Assembly (NCBI GenBank): GCA_949130485.1
Contig: OX422204.1
Location: forward strand, 3,504,515 to 3,568,514
DNA: 64,000 nt
DNA from: Agelas oroides
Taxonomy: Eukaryota > Porifera > Demospongiae > Agelasida > Agelasidae
Direction of reading: 5' to 3'
Shown here: positions 1-15,620 of the stretch, piece after piece
Numbering within the stretch: position 1 is the stretch's first letter
Layout of the letters: each line of letters opens with the position of its first letter
The notes under the pieces: generated by a model
The model's input: the letters and a program-made list of their open reading frames with translations, nothing else
Told to the model about the DNA's origin: nothing
Databases searched by the model: none
Translations under genes and position numbers: made by a program

Positions 1-1740
1 CTCTACATGACTCTACTACATTCTACCATGGCTCTACTTCACTCTACTTGACTCTACTACACTCTACCATGGCTCTACTTGACTCTACTTGACTCTACTA
101 CACTCTACTATGGCTCTACTCCATTGTATACCATGGCTCTACTTCAGACTACATGGCTCTACTACATTCTACCATGGCTCCAATTGAATCTACTACACTC
201 TACCATGACTCTACTTGGCTCTAGTTGACTCTACCACACTCTACCGTAGCTCTACTTGGCTCTACTTGACTCTACTACACTCTATCATGGCTCTACTACA
301 TCCTACCATCTATCCACGTGACTCTACTTAACTCTACTACACTCTACCATTCCTGGCTCTACTACAACTACCATGGCTCTACTTGACTCTACATGACTCA
401 ACTACATTCTACCATGGCTCTACTTCACTCTACTTGACTCTACTACACTCTACCATGGCTCTACATGGCTCTACTTGAGTCTACTTCAGTCTACCCTTGC
501 TCTACTTGGCTCTACTTGGCTCAACTACACTGCTCTACTCCATTGTATACCATGGCTCTACTTCAGACTACATGGCTCTACTACATTCTACCCTGGCTCC
601 AATTGAATCTACTACACTCTACCATAACTCTACTTGGCTCTACTTAACTCTACCACACTCTATACCATGGTTTTTACTTGGCTCTACTACACTCTACAAA
701 GGCTCTACCTGGCTCTACTTCATTCTACCATGGCTCTACTTGACTCTACATGACTCTGCTACATTCTACCATGGCTCTACTTGGCTCTAATTGACTCTAC
801 TACACTCGATCTACCATGGCTCTACTTCGTAGTACATGGCTCTACTACATTCTACCATGACTCCAATTGAATCTACTACACTCTACCATGACTCTACTTG
901 GCTCTACTTGACTCTACTACATTCTACCGTGGCTCTACTTTGCTCTACTTGTCTCTACTACACTCTACCATTGCTCTACTACTTCCTATCATGGATCCAC
1001 GTGACTCTACTTGACTCTACTACACTCTATCATGCCTGGATCTACTACATTCTACCATGGCTCTACTTGACTCTACTACACTCTACTACATTCTACCATG
1101 GCTCTACTTCACTCTTCTTGACTCTACTACACTCTACCATGGCTCTACACTGCTCTACTTGAGTCTACTACACTCTACCCTTACTCTATTTGGCTCTACT
1201 TGACTCTACTACACTCTACTATGGCTTTACTCCATTGTATACCATGATTTTCTTCAGACTACTTGGCTCTACTACTTTCTACCATGGCTCCAATTGAATC
1301 TACTACACTCTACCATGATTCTACTTTGCTCTACTTGACTCTACCCCACTCTACCAAGGTTCTACTTGGCTCTACTTGACTCTATTGCACTCTACCATGG
1401 CTCTACTTGACACTACATGACTATACTACATTCTACCATGACTCTACTTGACTCTACTACACTCTACCACGGCTCTACCTCGCTGTACTACATTCTACCA
1501 TGGCTCTACTTGACTCTACATGACTCTACTACATTCTACCATAGCTCTACTTGACTCTACTTGACTCTACTATACTCTACCATGGCTCTACATGGGTCTA
1601 CTTGAGTCTACTACACTCTACCCTTGCTCTACGTCGCTCTACTTGACCCTACTACACTCTACGATGGCTCTACTCCATTGTATACCATGACTCTACTTCA
1701 GACTACGTGGCTTTACTACATTCTACCATGGCTCCAATTG

Positions 1741-4700
1741 AATCTACTACACTCTACCATGACTCTACTTGGCTCTACGTGACTCTACCACACACTACCA
1801 TGGCTCTACTTGGCTCTACTTGACTCTACTACACTTTACCATGGCTCTACTCCATTGTACCATGGCTCTACTTGACACTACATGACTCTACTACATTCCA
1901 CCATGACTCTACTTCACTCTACTACACTCTACCAAGGCTTTACCTGGCTCTACTACATTCTACCATAGCTCTACTTGACTCTACATGACTCTACTACATT
2001 CTACCATGGCTCTACTTGGCTCTAATTGACTCTACTACACTCGATCTACCATGGCTCTACTCCATTGGATACCATGACTGTACTTCACACTACATGGCTC
2101 TACTATATTCTACCATGGCTCCAATTCAATCTACTACACTCTACCATGACTCTACTTGGCTCTACCTGACTCTACCTCACTCTATCGTGGCTCTACTTGG
2201 CTCTACTTCACTCTACTGCACTCTACTATGGCTCTACTACATCCTACCATGGATCCCCGTGACTCTATTTGACTCTACTACACTCTATCATGCCTGGCTC
2301 TACTACATTCTACCATGACACTACTTGACTCTACTACACTCTACCAAGGCTTTACCTGGCTCTACTACATTCTACCATAGCTCTCCTTCACTCTACATGA
2401 CTCTACTACATTCTACCATGGCTCTACTTGGCTCTAATTGACTCTACTACACTCGATCTACCATAGCTATACTCCATTGTATACCATGGCTCTACTTGAC
2501 ACTACATGGCTCTACTACATTCTATAATGGCTCCAATTGAATCTGCTACAGTCTACCATGACTCTACTTGGCTCTACTTGATTCTACCACACTCTACCGT
2601 GGCTCATCTTGGCTCTACTGGACTCTACTACATTCTACAATGCTTCTACTTCACTCTACTTGTCTCTACTACACTCTACCATGGCTCTATATGGCTCTTC
2701 TTGAGTCTACTTCACTCTACCCTTGCTCTACTTGGTTCTACTTGGCTCTACTACACTCTACTATGGCTCTACTCCATTGTATACAATGGCTCTACTTCAG
2801 TCTACATGGCTCTACTACATTCTACCATGGCTCCAATTGAATCTACTACTCTCTACCATGACTCTACTTGGCTCTACTTAACTCTACCAAACTCTACCAT
2901 GGCTCTACTTGGCTCTACCTGACTCTACTACACCCTACCATGGCTCTACTCCATTGTACCATCGCTCTACTTGACACTACATGACCCTACTACATTCCAC
3001 CATGACTCTACTTGACTCTATTACACTCTACCAAGGCTGTACCTGGCTCTACTTCATTCTACCATGGCTCTGCTTGACTCTACATGACTCTACTACATTC
3101 TACCATGACTCTACTTGTCTCTAATTGACTCTACTACACTCGATCTACCATGACTCTACTTCACACTACATGGCTCTACTACATTCTACCATGGTTCCAA
3201 TTGAATCTACTACACTCTACCATGACTCTACTTGGCTCTACCACACTCTACCGTGGCTCTACTTGGCTCTACTTGACTCTACTACACACTATCATGGCTC
3301 TACTACATCCTACCATGGATCTACGTGACTCTACTTGACTCTACTACACTCTATCATTCCTGGCTCTACTACATTCTACCATGGCTCTACTTGACTCTAT
3401 ATGACTCTACTACATTCTATCATGGCTCTACTTCACTCTACTTGACTCTACGACGCTGTACCATGGCTCTACAATTCTCTACTTGAGTCCACTACACTCT
3501 ACCCTTGCTCTACTTGTCTCTTCTTGACTATGCTACACTCTACTATGGCTCTACTCCATTGTATATATACCATGGCTCTACTTCAGACTACTTGGCTCTA
3601 CTACTTTCTACCATGGCTCCAATTGAATCTACTACACTCTACTATGACTCTACTTGGCTCTATTTGACTCTACCCCACTGTACCAAGGCTCTACTTTGCT
3701 CTACTTGACTCTACTACACTCTACCATGGCTCTACTTGACACTACATGACTCTACTACATTCTACCATGACTCTACTTGACTCTACTGCGCTCTACTATG
3801 GCTCTACTCCATTGTATACCATGGCTCTACTTCAGACTACCTGGCTCTACTACTTTCTACCATGGCTGCAATTGAATCTACCACACTCTACCATGACTCT
3901 ACTTGGCTCTACTTGACTCTACCCCACTATACCAAGGCTCTACTTTCCTCTACTTGACTCTACTACACTCTACCATGGCTCTACTTGACACTACATGACT
4001 CTACTACATTCTACCATGACTCTACTTGACTCTACTTCACTCTACCACGGCTCTACCTCGCTCTATTACATTCTACCATGGCTCTACTTGACTCTATATG
4101 ACTCTACTACATTCTACCATAGCTCTACTTCACTCTACTTGACTCTACTACACTCTACTATGGCTCTACAGTGGTCTACTTGAGTCTACTACACTCTACC
4201 CTTGCTCTACGTCGCTCTACTTGACTCTACTACACTCTACTATGGCTCTACTCCATTGTATACCATGGCTCTACTTCAGACTACATGGCTCTACTACATT
4301 CTACCATGGCTCCAATTGAATCTACTACACTCTACCATGACTCTACTTGGCTCTACGTGACTCTACCACACACTACCATGGCTCTACTTGGCTCTACTTG
4401 ACTCTACTACACTCTACCATGGCTCTACTCCATTGTACCATGGCTCTACTTGACACTACATGACTCTACTACATTCCACCATGACTCTACTTCACTCTAC
4501 TACACTCTACCAAGGCTTTACCTGGCTCTACTACATTCTACCATAGCTCTACTTGACTCTACATGACTCTACTACATTCTACCATGGCTCTACTTGGCTC
4601 TAATTGACTCTACTACACTCGATCTACCATGGCTCTACTCCATTGTATACCATGACTGTACTTCACACTACATGGCTCTACTATATTCTACCATGGCTCC

Positions 4701-6896
4701 AATTCAATCTACTACACTCTACTATGACTCTACTTGGCTCTACCTGACTCTACCTCACTCTATCGTGGCTCTACTTGGCTCTACTTCACTCTACTGCACT
4801 CTACTATGGCTCTACTACATCCTACCATGGATCCCCGTGACTCTATTTGACTCTACTACACTCTATCATGCCTGGCTCTACTACATTCTACCATGACACT
4901 ACTTGACTCTACTACACTCTACCAAGGCTTTACCTGGCTCTACTACATTCTACCATAGCTCTCCTTCACTCTACATGACTCTACTACATTCTACCATGGC
5001 TCTACTTGGCTCTAATTGACTCTACTACACTCGATCTACCATAGCTATACTCCATTGTATACCATGGCTCTACTTGACACTACATGGCTCTACTACATTC
5101 TATAATGGCTCCAATTGAATCTGCTACAGTCTACCATGACTCTACTTGGCTCTACTTGATTCTACCACACTCTACCGTGGCTCATCTTGGCTCTACTGGA
5201 CTCTACTACATTCTACCATGCTTCTACTTCACTCTACTTGTCTCTACTACACTCTACCATGGCTCTATATGGCTCTTCTTGAGTCTACTTCACTCTACCC
5301 TTGCTCTACTTGGTTCTACTTGGCTCTACTACACTCTACTATGGCTCTACTCCATTGTATACAATGGCTCTACTTCAGACTACATGGCTCTACTACATTC
5401 TACCATGGCTCCAATTGAATCTACTACTCTCTACCATGACTCTACTTGGCTCTACTTAACTCTACCAAACTCTACCATGGCTCTACTTGGCTCTACCTGA
5501 CTCTACTACACCCTACCATGGCTCTACTCCATTGTACCATCGCTCTACTTGACACTACATGACCCTACTACATTCCACCATGACTCTACTTGACTCTACT
5601 ACACTCTACCAAGGCTGTACCTGGCTCTACTTCATTCTACCATGGCTCTACTTGACTCTACATGACTCTACTACATTCTACCATGACTCTACTTGTCTCT
5701 AATTGACTCTACTACACTCGATCTACCATGACTCTACTTCACACTACATGGCTCTACTACATTCTACCATGGTTCCAATTGAATCTACTACACTCTACCA
5801 TGACTCTACTTGGCTCTACCACACTCTACCGTGGCTCTACTTGGCTCTACTTGACTCTACTACACACTATCATGGCTCTACTACATCCTACCATGGATCT
5901 ACGTGACTCTACTTGACTCTACTACACTCTATCATTCCTGGCTCTACTACATTCTACCATGGCTCTACTTGACTCTATATGACTCTACTACATTCTATCA
6001 TGGCTCTACTTCACTCTACTTGACTCTACGACGCTGTACCATGGCTCTACAATTCTCTACTTGAGTCCACTACACTCTACCCTTGCTCTACTTGGCTCTT
6101 CTTGACTATGCTACACTCTACTATGGCTCTACTCCATTGTATATATACCATGGCTCTACTTCAGACTACTTGGCTCTACTACTTTCTACCATGGCTCCAA
6201 TTGAATCTACTACACTCTACTATGACTCTACTTGGCTCTATTTGACTCTACCCCACTGTACCAAGGCTCTACTTTGCTCTACTTGACTCTACTACACTCT
6301 ACCATGGCTCTACTTGACACTACATGACTCTACTACATTCTACCATGACTCTACTTGACTCTACTGCGCTCTACTATGGCTCTACTCCATTGTATACCAT
6401 GGCTCTACGTCAGACTACCTGGCTCTACTACTTTCTACCATGGCTGCAATTGAATCTACCACACTCTACCATGACTCTACTTGGCTCTACTTGACTCTAC
6501 CCCACTATACCAAGGCTCTACTTTCCTCTACTTGACTCTACTACACTCTACCATGGCTCTACTTGACACTACATGACTCTACTACATTCTACCATGACTC
6601 TACTTGACTCTACTTCACTCTACCACGGCTCTACCTCGCTCTATTACATTCTACCATGGCTCTACTTGACTCTATATGACTCTACTACATTCTACCATAG
6701 CTCTACTTCACTCTACTTGACTCTACTACACTCTACTATGGCTCTACAGTGGTCTACTTGAGTCTACTACACTCTACCCTTGCTCTACGTCGCTCTACTT
6801 GACTCTACTACACTCTACTATGGCTCTACTCCATTGTATACCATGGCTCTACTTCAGACTACATGGCTCTACTACATTCTACCATGGCTCCAATTG
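1741..6896 (+). repeat. Higher-order repeat: two direct copies of a ~2578-bp unit
   Basis: Landmarks recur at a constant offset of 2578 bp: 2016 and 4594, 2506 and 5084, 3125 and 5703, 3505 and 6083, 3995 and 6573. The copies (about 1741-4318 and 4319-6896) differ at only scattered positions, far fewer than neighbouring 31-bp units differ from each other. The duplication is therefore young relative to the basic array. Weaker similarity at the same offset extends left to about 1.39 kb. Confidence 0.9.
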
Positions 6897-9800
6897 AATC
6901 TACTACACTCTACCATGAATCTACCTGGCTCTACGTGACTCTACCGCACCCTATCATGGCTCTACTTGGCTCTACCTGACTCTACTACACTCTACCATGG
7001 CTCTACTCCATTGTACCATGGCTCTACTTGACACTACATGACTCTACTACATTCCACCATGACTCTACTTGACTCTACTACACTCTACCAAGGCTTTACC
7101 TCGCTCTACTACATTCTACCATACCTCTACTTGACTCTACATGACTCTAATACATTCTACCATGGCTTTACTTGGCTCTAATTGACTCTACTACACTCGA
7201 TCTACCATGGCTCTACTCCATCGTATACCATGGCTCTACTTGACACTACATGTCTCTACTACATTCTACCATGGCTCCAATTGAATCTACTACACTCTAC
7301 CATGACTCTACTTGGCTCTACTTGATTCTACCACACTCTACCGTGGCTCTACTTGGCTCTACTTGAGTCTACTACATTCTACCATGGCTCTACTTCACTC
7401 TACTTGTCTCTACTACACTCTACCATGGCTCTACATGGCTCTACTTGAGTCTACTTCACTCTACCCATGCTCTACTTGGCTCTACTTGGCTCTACTACAC
7501 TCTACTATGGCTCTACTCCATTGTATACCATGACTCTACTTCAGACTACATGGCTCTACTACATTCTACCATGGCTCCAATTGAATCTACTACACTCTAC
7601 CATGACTCAACTTGGCTCTATTTAACTCTACCACACTCTACCATGGCTCTATTTGGCTCTACCTAATTCTACTACACTCTACCATGGCTTTACTCCATTG
7701 TACCATCGCTCTAGTTGACACTACATGACTCTACTACATTCCACCATGACTCTACTTGACTGTACTACACTCAACCAAGGCTCTACCTGGCTCCACTTCA
7801 TTCTACCATGGCTCTACTTGACTCTACATGACTCTACTACATTCTACCATGGCTCTACTTGGCTCTAATTGACTCTTCTACACTCGATCTACCATGGCTC
7901 TACTTCATACTACATGGCTCTACTACATTCTACCATGGCTCCAATTGAATCTACTACACTCTACCATGACTCTACTTGGCTCTACTTGACTCTACCACAC
8001 TCTACCGTAGCTCTAGTTGGCTCTACTTGAATCTACTACACTCTATCATGGCTATACTACATCCTACCATGGATCCACGTGACTCTACTTGACTCTACTA
8101 TACACTCTATCATGCCTGGCTCTACTACATTCTACCATGGCTCTACTTGATTCTATATGACTCTACTACATTCTACCATGGCTCTACTTGAGTCTACTTG
8201 ACTCTACTACACTCTACCATTGCTCTACACTGCTCTACTTGAGTCTACTACACTCTACCCTTGCTCTACTTGGCTCTACTTGACTCTACTACACTCTACT
8301 ATGGCTCTACTCCATTGTATACCATGGCTCTACTTCAGACTACTTGGCTCTACTACTTTCTACCATGGCTCCAATTGAATCTACTACACTCTACCATGAC
8401 TCTACTTTGCTCTACTTGACTGTACCACCCTCTACCATGGCTCTACTTGGCTCTACTTGACTCTACTACACTCTACCATGGCTATACTGCATTGTACCAT
8501 GGATCTACTTGACACTACATGACTCTACTACATTCCACCATGACTCTACTTGACTCTACTACAATCTACCCAAGCTTTACCTGGCTCTACTACATTCTAC
8601 CATACCTATACTTGAGTCTACATGACTGTACTACATTCTACCATGGCTCTACTTGGTTCTAATTGACTCGACTACACTCTACTATGGCTCTACTCCATTG
8701 TATACCATGGCTCTACTTCAGACTACATGGCTCTACTACATTCTACCATGGCTCTAATTGAATCTACTACACTCTACCATGACTCTACTTGGCTCTACTT
8801 GACTCTATCACACTCTACCGTGGCTCTACTTGGCTCTACTTGACTCTACTACACTCTACGATGGATCTACTTGACACTAAATGACTCTACTACATTCTAC
8901 CATGACTCTACTTGACTCTTCTGCGCTCTACTATGAATCTACTCCATTGTATACCATGGCTCTACTTCAGACTACTTCGCTCTACTACTTTCTACCATGG
9001 CTCCAATTGAATCTACCACACTCTACCATGACTCTACTTGGCTCTACTTGACTCTACCCCACTCTACCAAGGCTCTACTTTGCTCTACTTGACTCTACTA
9101 CACTCTACCATGGCTCTACTTGACCCTACATGACTCTACTACATTCTACCATGACTCTACTTGACTCTACTACACTCTACCACGGCTCTACCTCGCTCTA
9201 CTACATTCTACCATGGCTCTACTTGACTCTACATGACTCTACTACATTCTACCATAGCTCTACTTCACTCTACTTGACTCTACTACACTCTACCATGGCT
9301 CTACATGGGTCTACTTTAGTCTACTACACTCTACCCTTGCTTTACGTCGCTCTACTTGACTCTACTACACTCTACTATGGCTCTACTCCATTGTATACCA
9401 TGGCTCTACTGCAGACTACATGGCTCTACTACATTCTACCATGGCTCCAATTGAATCTACTACACTCTACCATGACTCTACGTGGCTCTACGTGACTCTA
9501 TACCACACCCTACCATGGCTCTACTTGACTCTACTACACTCTACCATGGCTCTACTCCATTGTACCATGGCTCTACTTGACACTACATGACTCTACTACA
9601 TTCCACCATGACTCTACTTGACTCTACTACACTCTACCAAGGCTTTATCTGGCTCTACTACATTCTACCATAGCTCTACTTGACTCTACATTACTCTACT
9701 ACATTCCACCATGACTCTACTTGACTCTACTACACTCTACCAAGGCGTTATCTGGCTCTACTACATTCTACCATAGCTCTACTTGACTCTACATGACTCT

Positions 9801-12179
9801 ACTACATTCTACCATGGCTCTACTTGGCTCTAATTGACTCTACTACACTCGATCTACCATGGCTCTACTCCATTATATACCATGGCTCTACTTCACACTA
9901 CATGGCTCTACTACATTCTACCATGGCTCCAATTGAATCTACTACACTCTACCATGACTCTACTTGGCTCTACTTGATTCTACCACACTCTACCGTGGCT
10001 CTACTTGGCTCTACTTGACTCTACTACATTCTACCATCGCTCTACTTCACTCTACTTGTCTCTACTACACTCTACCATGGCTCTACATGGCTCGACTTGA
10101 GTCTACTTCACTCTACCCTTGCTCTACTTGGCTCTACTTGACTCTACTACACTCTATTATGGCTCTAGTCGATTGTATACCATGGCTCTACTTCAGACTA
10201 CATGGCTCTACTACATTGTACCATGGCTACAATTGAATCTACTACACTCTACCATGACTCTACTTGGCTCTACTTAACTCTACCGCACTCTACCATGGCT
10301 CTACTTGGCTCTACCTGACTCTACTACACTCTACCATGGCTCTACTCCATTGTACCATCGCTCTACTTGACAGTACATGACTCTACTACATTCCACCATG
10401 ACTCTACTTGACTCTACTACACTCTACCAAGGCTGTACCTGGCTCTACTTCATTCTACCATGGCTCTACTTGACTCTACATGACTCTACTACATTCTACC
10501 ATGGCTCTACTTGGCTCTAATTGACTCTACTACACTCGATCTTCCATGGCTGTACTTCACACTACATGGCTTTACTACATTCTACCATGGCTCCAATTGA
10601 ATCTACTACACTCTACCATGACTCTACTTGACTCTACTTGACTCTACCACACTCTACCGTGGCTCTACTTGGCCCTGCTTCACTCTACTACACTCTATCA
10701 TGGCTCTACTACATCCTACCATGGATCCACGTCACTCTACTTGACTCTACTACACTCTATCATGCCTGGCTCTACTACATTCTGCCATGGATCCACGTGA
10801 CTCTACTACACTCTACCATGCCTGGCTCTTCTATATCTACCATGGCTCTACTTGACTCTACATGACTCTACTACATTTTACCATGGGTCTACTTCACTCT
10901 ACTTGACTCTACTACACTCTACCATGGCTCTACTCCATTGTATACCGTGGATCTACTTGACACTACATGACTCTACTACATTCCACCATGACTCTACTTG
11001 ACTCTACTACACTCTACCCAGGCTTTACTTGGCTCTACTACATTCTACCATAGCTCTACTTGACTCTACATGACTCTACTACATTCTACCATGGCTCTAC
11101 TTGGCTCTGATTGACTCTACTACACTCTACTATGGCTCTACTCCATTGTATATCATGGTTCTACTTCAGAGTACATGGCTCTACTACATTCTACCATGGC
11201 TCCAATTGAATCTTCTACATTCTACCATGACCCTACTTGGCTCTATTTGACTCTACCACACTGTACCGTGGCTCTACTTGGCTCTACTTGACTCTACTAC
11301 ACTCTACGATGGATCTACTTGACACTACATGACTCTACTACACTCTACCATGGCTCTACATGGGTCTACTTGAGTCTACTACACTCTAACCTTGCTCTAC
11401 GTGGCTCTACTTGACTCTACTACACTCTACCATGGGTCTACTCCATTGTACCATGGCTCTACTTGACACTAAATGACTCTACTACATTCCACCATGACTC
11501 TACTTGACTCTACTACACTCTACCAAGGCTTTACCTGGCTCTACTACATTCTACCATAGCTCTACTTGACTCTACATGACTCTACTACATTCTACCATGG
11601 CTCTACTTGGCTCTAATTGACTCTACTACACTCGATCTACCATGGCTCTACTCCATTGTATACCATGGCTGTACTTCACACTACATGGCTCTACTACATT
11701 CTACCATGGCTCCAATTGAATCTACTACACTCTACCATGACTCTACTTGGCTCTACTTGACTCTACCACACTCTACCGTGGCTCTACTTGGCTCTACTTG
11801 ACTCTACTACACTCTACCATGGCTCTACTACATCCTACCATGGATCCACGTGACTCTATTTGACTCTACTACACTCTATCATGCCTAGCTCTACTACATT
11901 CTACCATGGCTCTACTTGACTATATATGACTCTACTACATTCTACCATGGCTCTACTTCACTCTACTTGACTCTACTACACTCTACCATGTCTCTACATT
12001 GCTCTACTTGAGTCTACTACACTCTACCCTAGCTCTACGTGGCTCTACTTGACTCTACTACACTCTACTATGGCTCTACTCCATTGTATACCATGGCTCT
12101 ACTTCAGACTACATGACTCTACTACATTCTACCATGACTCCAATTGAATCTACTACACTCTTCCATGACTCTAATTGGC

Positions 12180-15100
12180 TCTACGAGTCTCTATCACACT
12201 CTACCATGGCTCTACTTGGCTCTACTTGACTCTGCTACACTCTACCATGGCTCTACTCCATTGTACCATGGCTCTACTTGACACTAAATGACTCTACTAC
12301 ATTCCACCATGACTCTACTTGACTGTACTACACTCTACCAAGACTCTACCTGGCTGTACTACATTCTACCATGGCTCTACTTGAGTCTACATGACTCTAC
12401 TACATTCTACCATTGCTCTACTTGACTCTACTTGACTCTACTACAGTCTACCATGGCTCTACTTGGCTCTAATTGACTCTACTACACTGGATCTACCATG
12501 GCTCTACTCCATTGTATACCATGGCTCTACTTCACACTACATGGCTCTACTACATTCTACCATGGCTCCAATTGAATCTACTACACTCTACCATGACTCT
12601 ACTTGGCTCTACTTGACTCTACCACACTCCACCGTGGCTCTACTAGGCTCTACTTGACTCAACTACACTCTATCATGCCTGGCTCTACTACATTCTACCA
12701 TGGCTCTACTTGACTCTACATGACTCTACTACATTCTACCATGGCTCTACTTCACTCTACTTGACTCTACTACACTCTACCATGGCTCTACACTGCTCTA
12801 CGTGAATCTACTACACTCTACCCTTGCTCTACTTGGCTCTACTTGGCTCTACTACACTCTACCATGGCTCTACTCCATTGTATACCATGACTGTACTTCA
12901 CACTACATGGCTCTACTACATTTTACCATGGCTCCAATTGAATCTACTACTCTCTACCATCACTTTACTTGGCTCTACTTGACTCTACCACACTCTACCA
13001 TGGCTCTACTTGGCTCTACTTGATTCTACTACACTCTACCATGGCTCTACTCGATTGTACCAAGGTTCTCCTTGACACTACATGACTGTACTACATTCCA
13101 CCATGACTCTACTTGACTCTACTACACTCTACCAAGGCTCTACCTGTCTCTACTACATTCTACCATGGCTCTACTTGACTCTACATGACTCTACTACATT
13201 CTACCATGGCTCTACTTGACTCTACTTGACTCTACTACACCCTACCATGGCTCTACTTGTTTCTATTTGAGTCTACTACACTCTACAATAGCTCTACTTG
13301 GCTCTACTTGACTCTACTACACTCTACTATGGCTCTACTCCAGTGTATACCATGGCTCTACTTCACACTACATGGCTCTACTACATTCTACCATGGCACC
13401 AATTGAATCTACTACATTCTACCATGGCTCTACTTGACTCAACTTTACTCTACCACACTCTACCATAGCTCTACCTGGTTCTACTTTAGTCTACTACACT
13501 CTACCATGGCTCTACTTGGCTCTACTTGACTCTACTACACTCTACCATGGCTCTACTACATCCTACTATGGATCCACGTGACTCTACTTGACTCTACTTG
13601 AGTCTACCACATTCTACCGTGGCCCAACTTGGGTCTACTTGACTCTACTACACTCTACCATGGCTCTACTACATTCTACCATGGATCCACGTGACTCTAC
13701 TTGACTGTTCTACACTCTACCATGGCTCTACTTGACTCTACTTGACTCTACTACACTCTACCATGGCTCTACCTGGTTCTACTACATTCTACCATGGCTC
13801 TACTTGACTCTACATGACTCTACTACATTCTACCAATGCTCCAATTGAATCTACTACACTCTACCATGACTCTACTTGGCTCTACGTGACTCTACTACAC
13901 TCTACCATGGCTCTACTTGGCTCTACTTGACTCTGCTACACTCTACCATGGCTCTACTCCATTGTACCATGGCTCTACTTGACACTAAATGACTCTACTA
14001 CATTCCACCATGACTCTACTTGACTCTACTTGACTCTACTACACTGTACCAAGGCTCTACCTGGCTCTACTACATTCTACCATGGCTCTACTTGAGTCTA
14101 AATGACTCTACTACATTCTACCATGGCTCTACTTGACTCTACTTGACTCTACTACACTCTACCATGGCTCTACTGGGCTGTAATTGACTCTACTACACTC
14201 GATCTACCATGGCTCTACTCCAATGTATACCATGGCTCTACTTCACACTACATGGCTCTACTACATTCTACCATGGCTCCAATTGAATCTACTACACTCT
14301 ACTATGACTCTACTTGGCTCTACTTGACTCTACCACACTCTACCGTGGCTCTACTAGGCTCTAGTTGACTCTACTACACTCTACCATGGCTCTACTGCAT
14401 CCTACCATGGATCCACGTGACTCTACTTGACTCTACTACACTCTATCATGCCTGGCTCTACTACATTCTACCATGGCTCTACTTGACTCTACATGACTCT
14501 ACTACATTCTACCATGGCTCTACTTCACTCTACTTGACTCTACTACACTCTACCATGGCTCTACACTGCTCTACTTGAGTCTACTACACTCTACCCTTGC
14601 TCTACTTGGCTCTACTTGGCTCTACTAAACTCTACTATGGCTCTACTCCATTGTATACCATGGCTCTACTTCAGACTACATGGCTCTACTACATTCTACC
14701 ATGGCTCGAATTGAATCTACTACACTCTACCATCACTCTACTTGGCTCTACTTGACTCTACCACACTCTACCATGGCTCTACTTGGCTCTACTTGATTCT
14801 ACTACACTCTACCATGGCTCTACTCGATTGTACCAAGGCTCTACTTGACACTACATGACTCTACTACATTCTACCATGACTCTACTTGACTCTACTACAC
14901 CATACCATGTCTCTACCTGGCTCTACTACATTCTACCATGGCTCTACTTGACTCTACATGACTCTACTACATTCTAGAATGGCTCTACTTGACTCTACTT
15001 GACTCTACTACACCCTACCATGGCTCTACTTGTCTCTACTTGAGTCTACTACACTCTATCATGGCTCTACTTGGCTCTACTTGACTCTACTACACTCTAC

Positions 15101-15620
15101 TATGGCTCTACTCCAGTGTATACCATGGCTCTACTTCACACTACATGGCTCTACTACATTCTACCATGGCTCCAATTGAATCTACTACATTCTACCATGG
15201 CTCTACTTGACTCTACTTTACTCTACCACACTCTACCATAGCTCTACCTGGCTCTACTTTAGTCTACTACACTCTACCATAGCTCTACTACATCCTACTA
15301 TGGATCCACGTGAGTCTACTTGACTCTACTTGACTCTACCACACTCTACCGTGGCTCTACTTGGGTCTACTTGACTCTACTACACTCTACCATGGCTCTA
15401 CTACATTCTACCATGGATCCACGTGACTCTACTTGACTGTACTACACTCTACCATGGCTCTACTTGACTCTACTACACTCTACCATGGCTCTACCTGGCT
15501 CTACTACATTCTACCATGGCTCTACTTGACTCTACATGACTCTACTACATTCTACCATGGCTCTACTTGACTCTACATGACTCTACTACATTCTACGATC
15601 GCTCTACTTGACTATACTTG
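12180..15620 (+). repeat. Higher-order repeat: two copies of a ~1.7-kb satellite unit
   Basis: The order of variant decamers from about 12.2 kb is repeated from about 13.9 kb. Examples are the TTGACACTAAATGAC variant near 12280 and 13978, and the CACTGCTCTAC variant near 12789 and 14561. The offset drifts from about 1700 to 1770 bp because of small indels. Limits are approximate. Confidence 0.65.
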
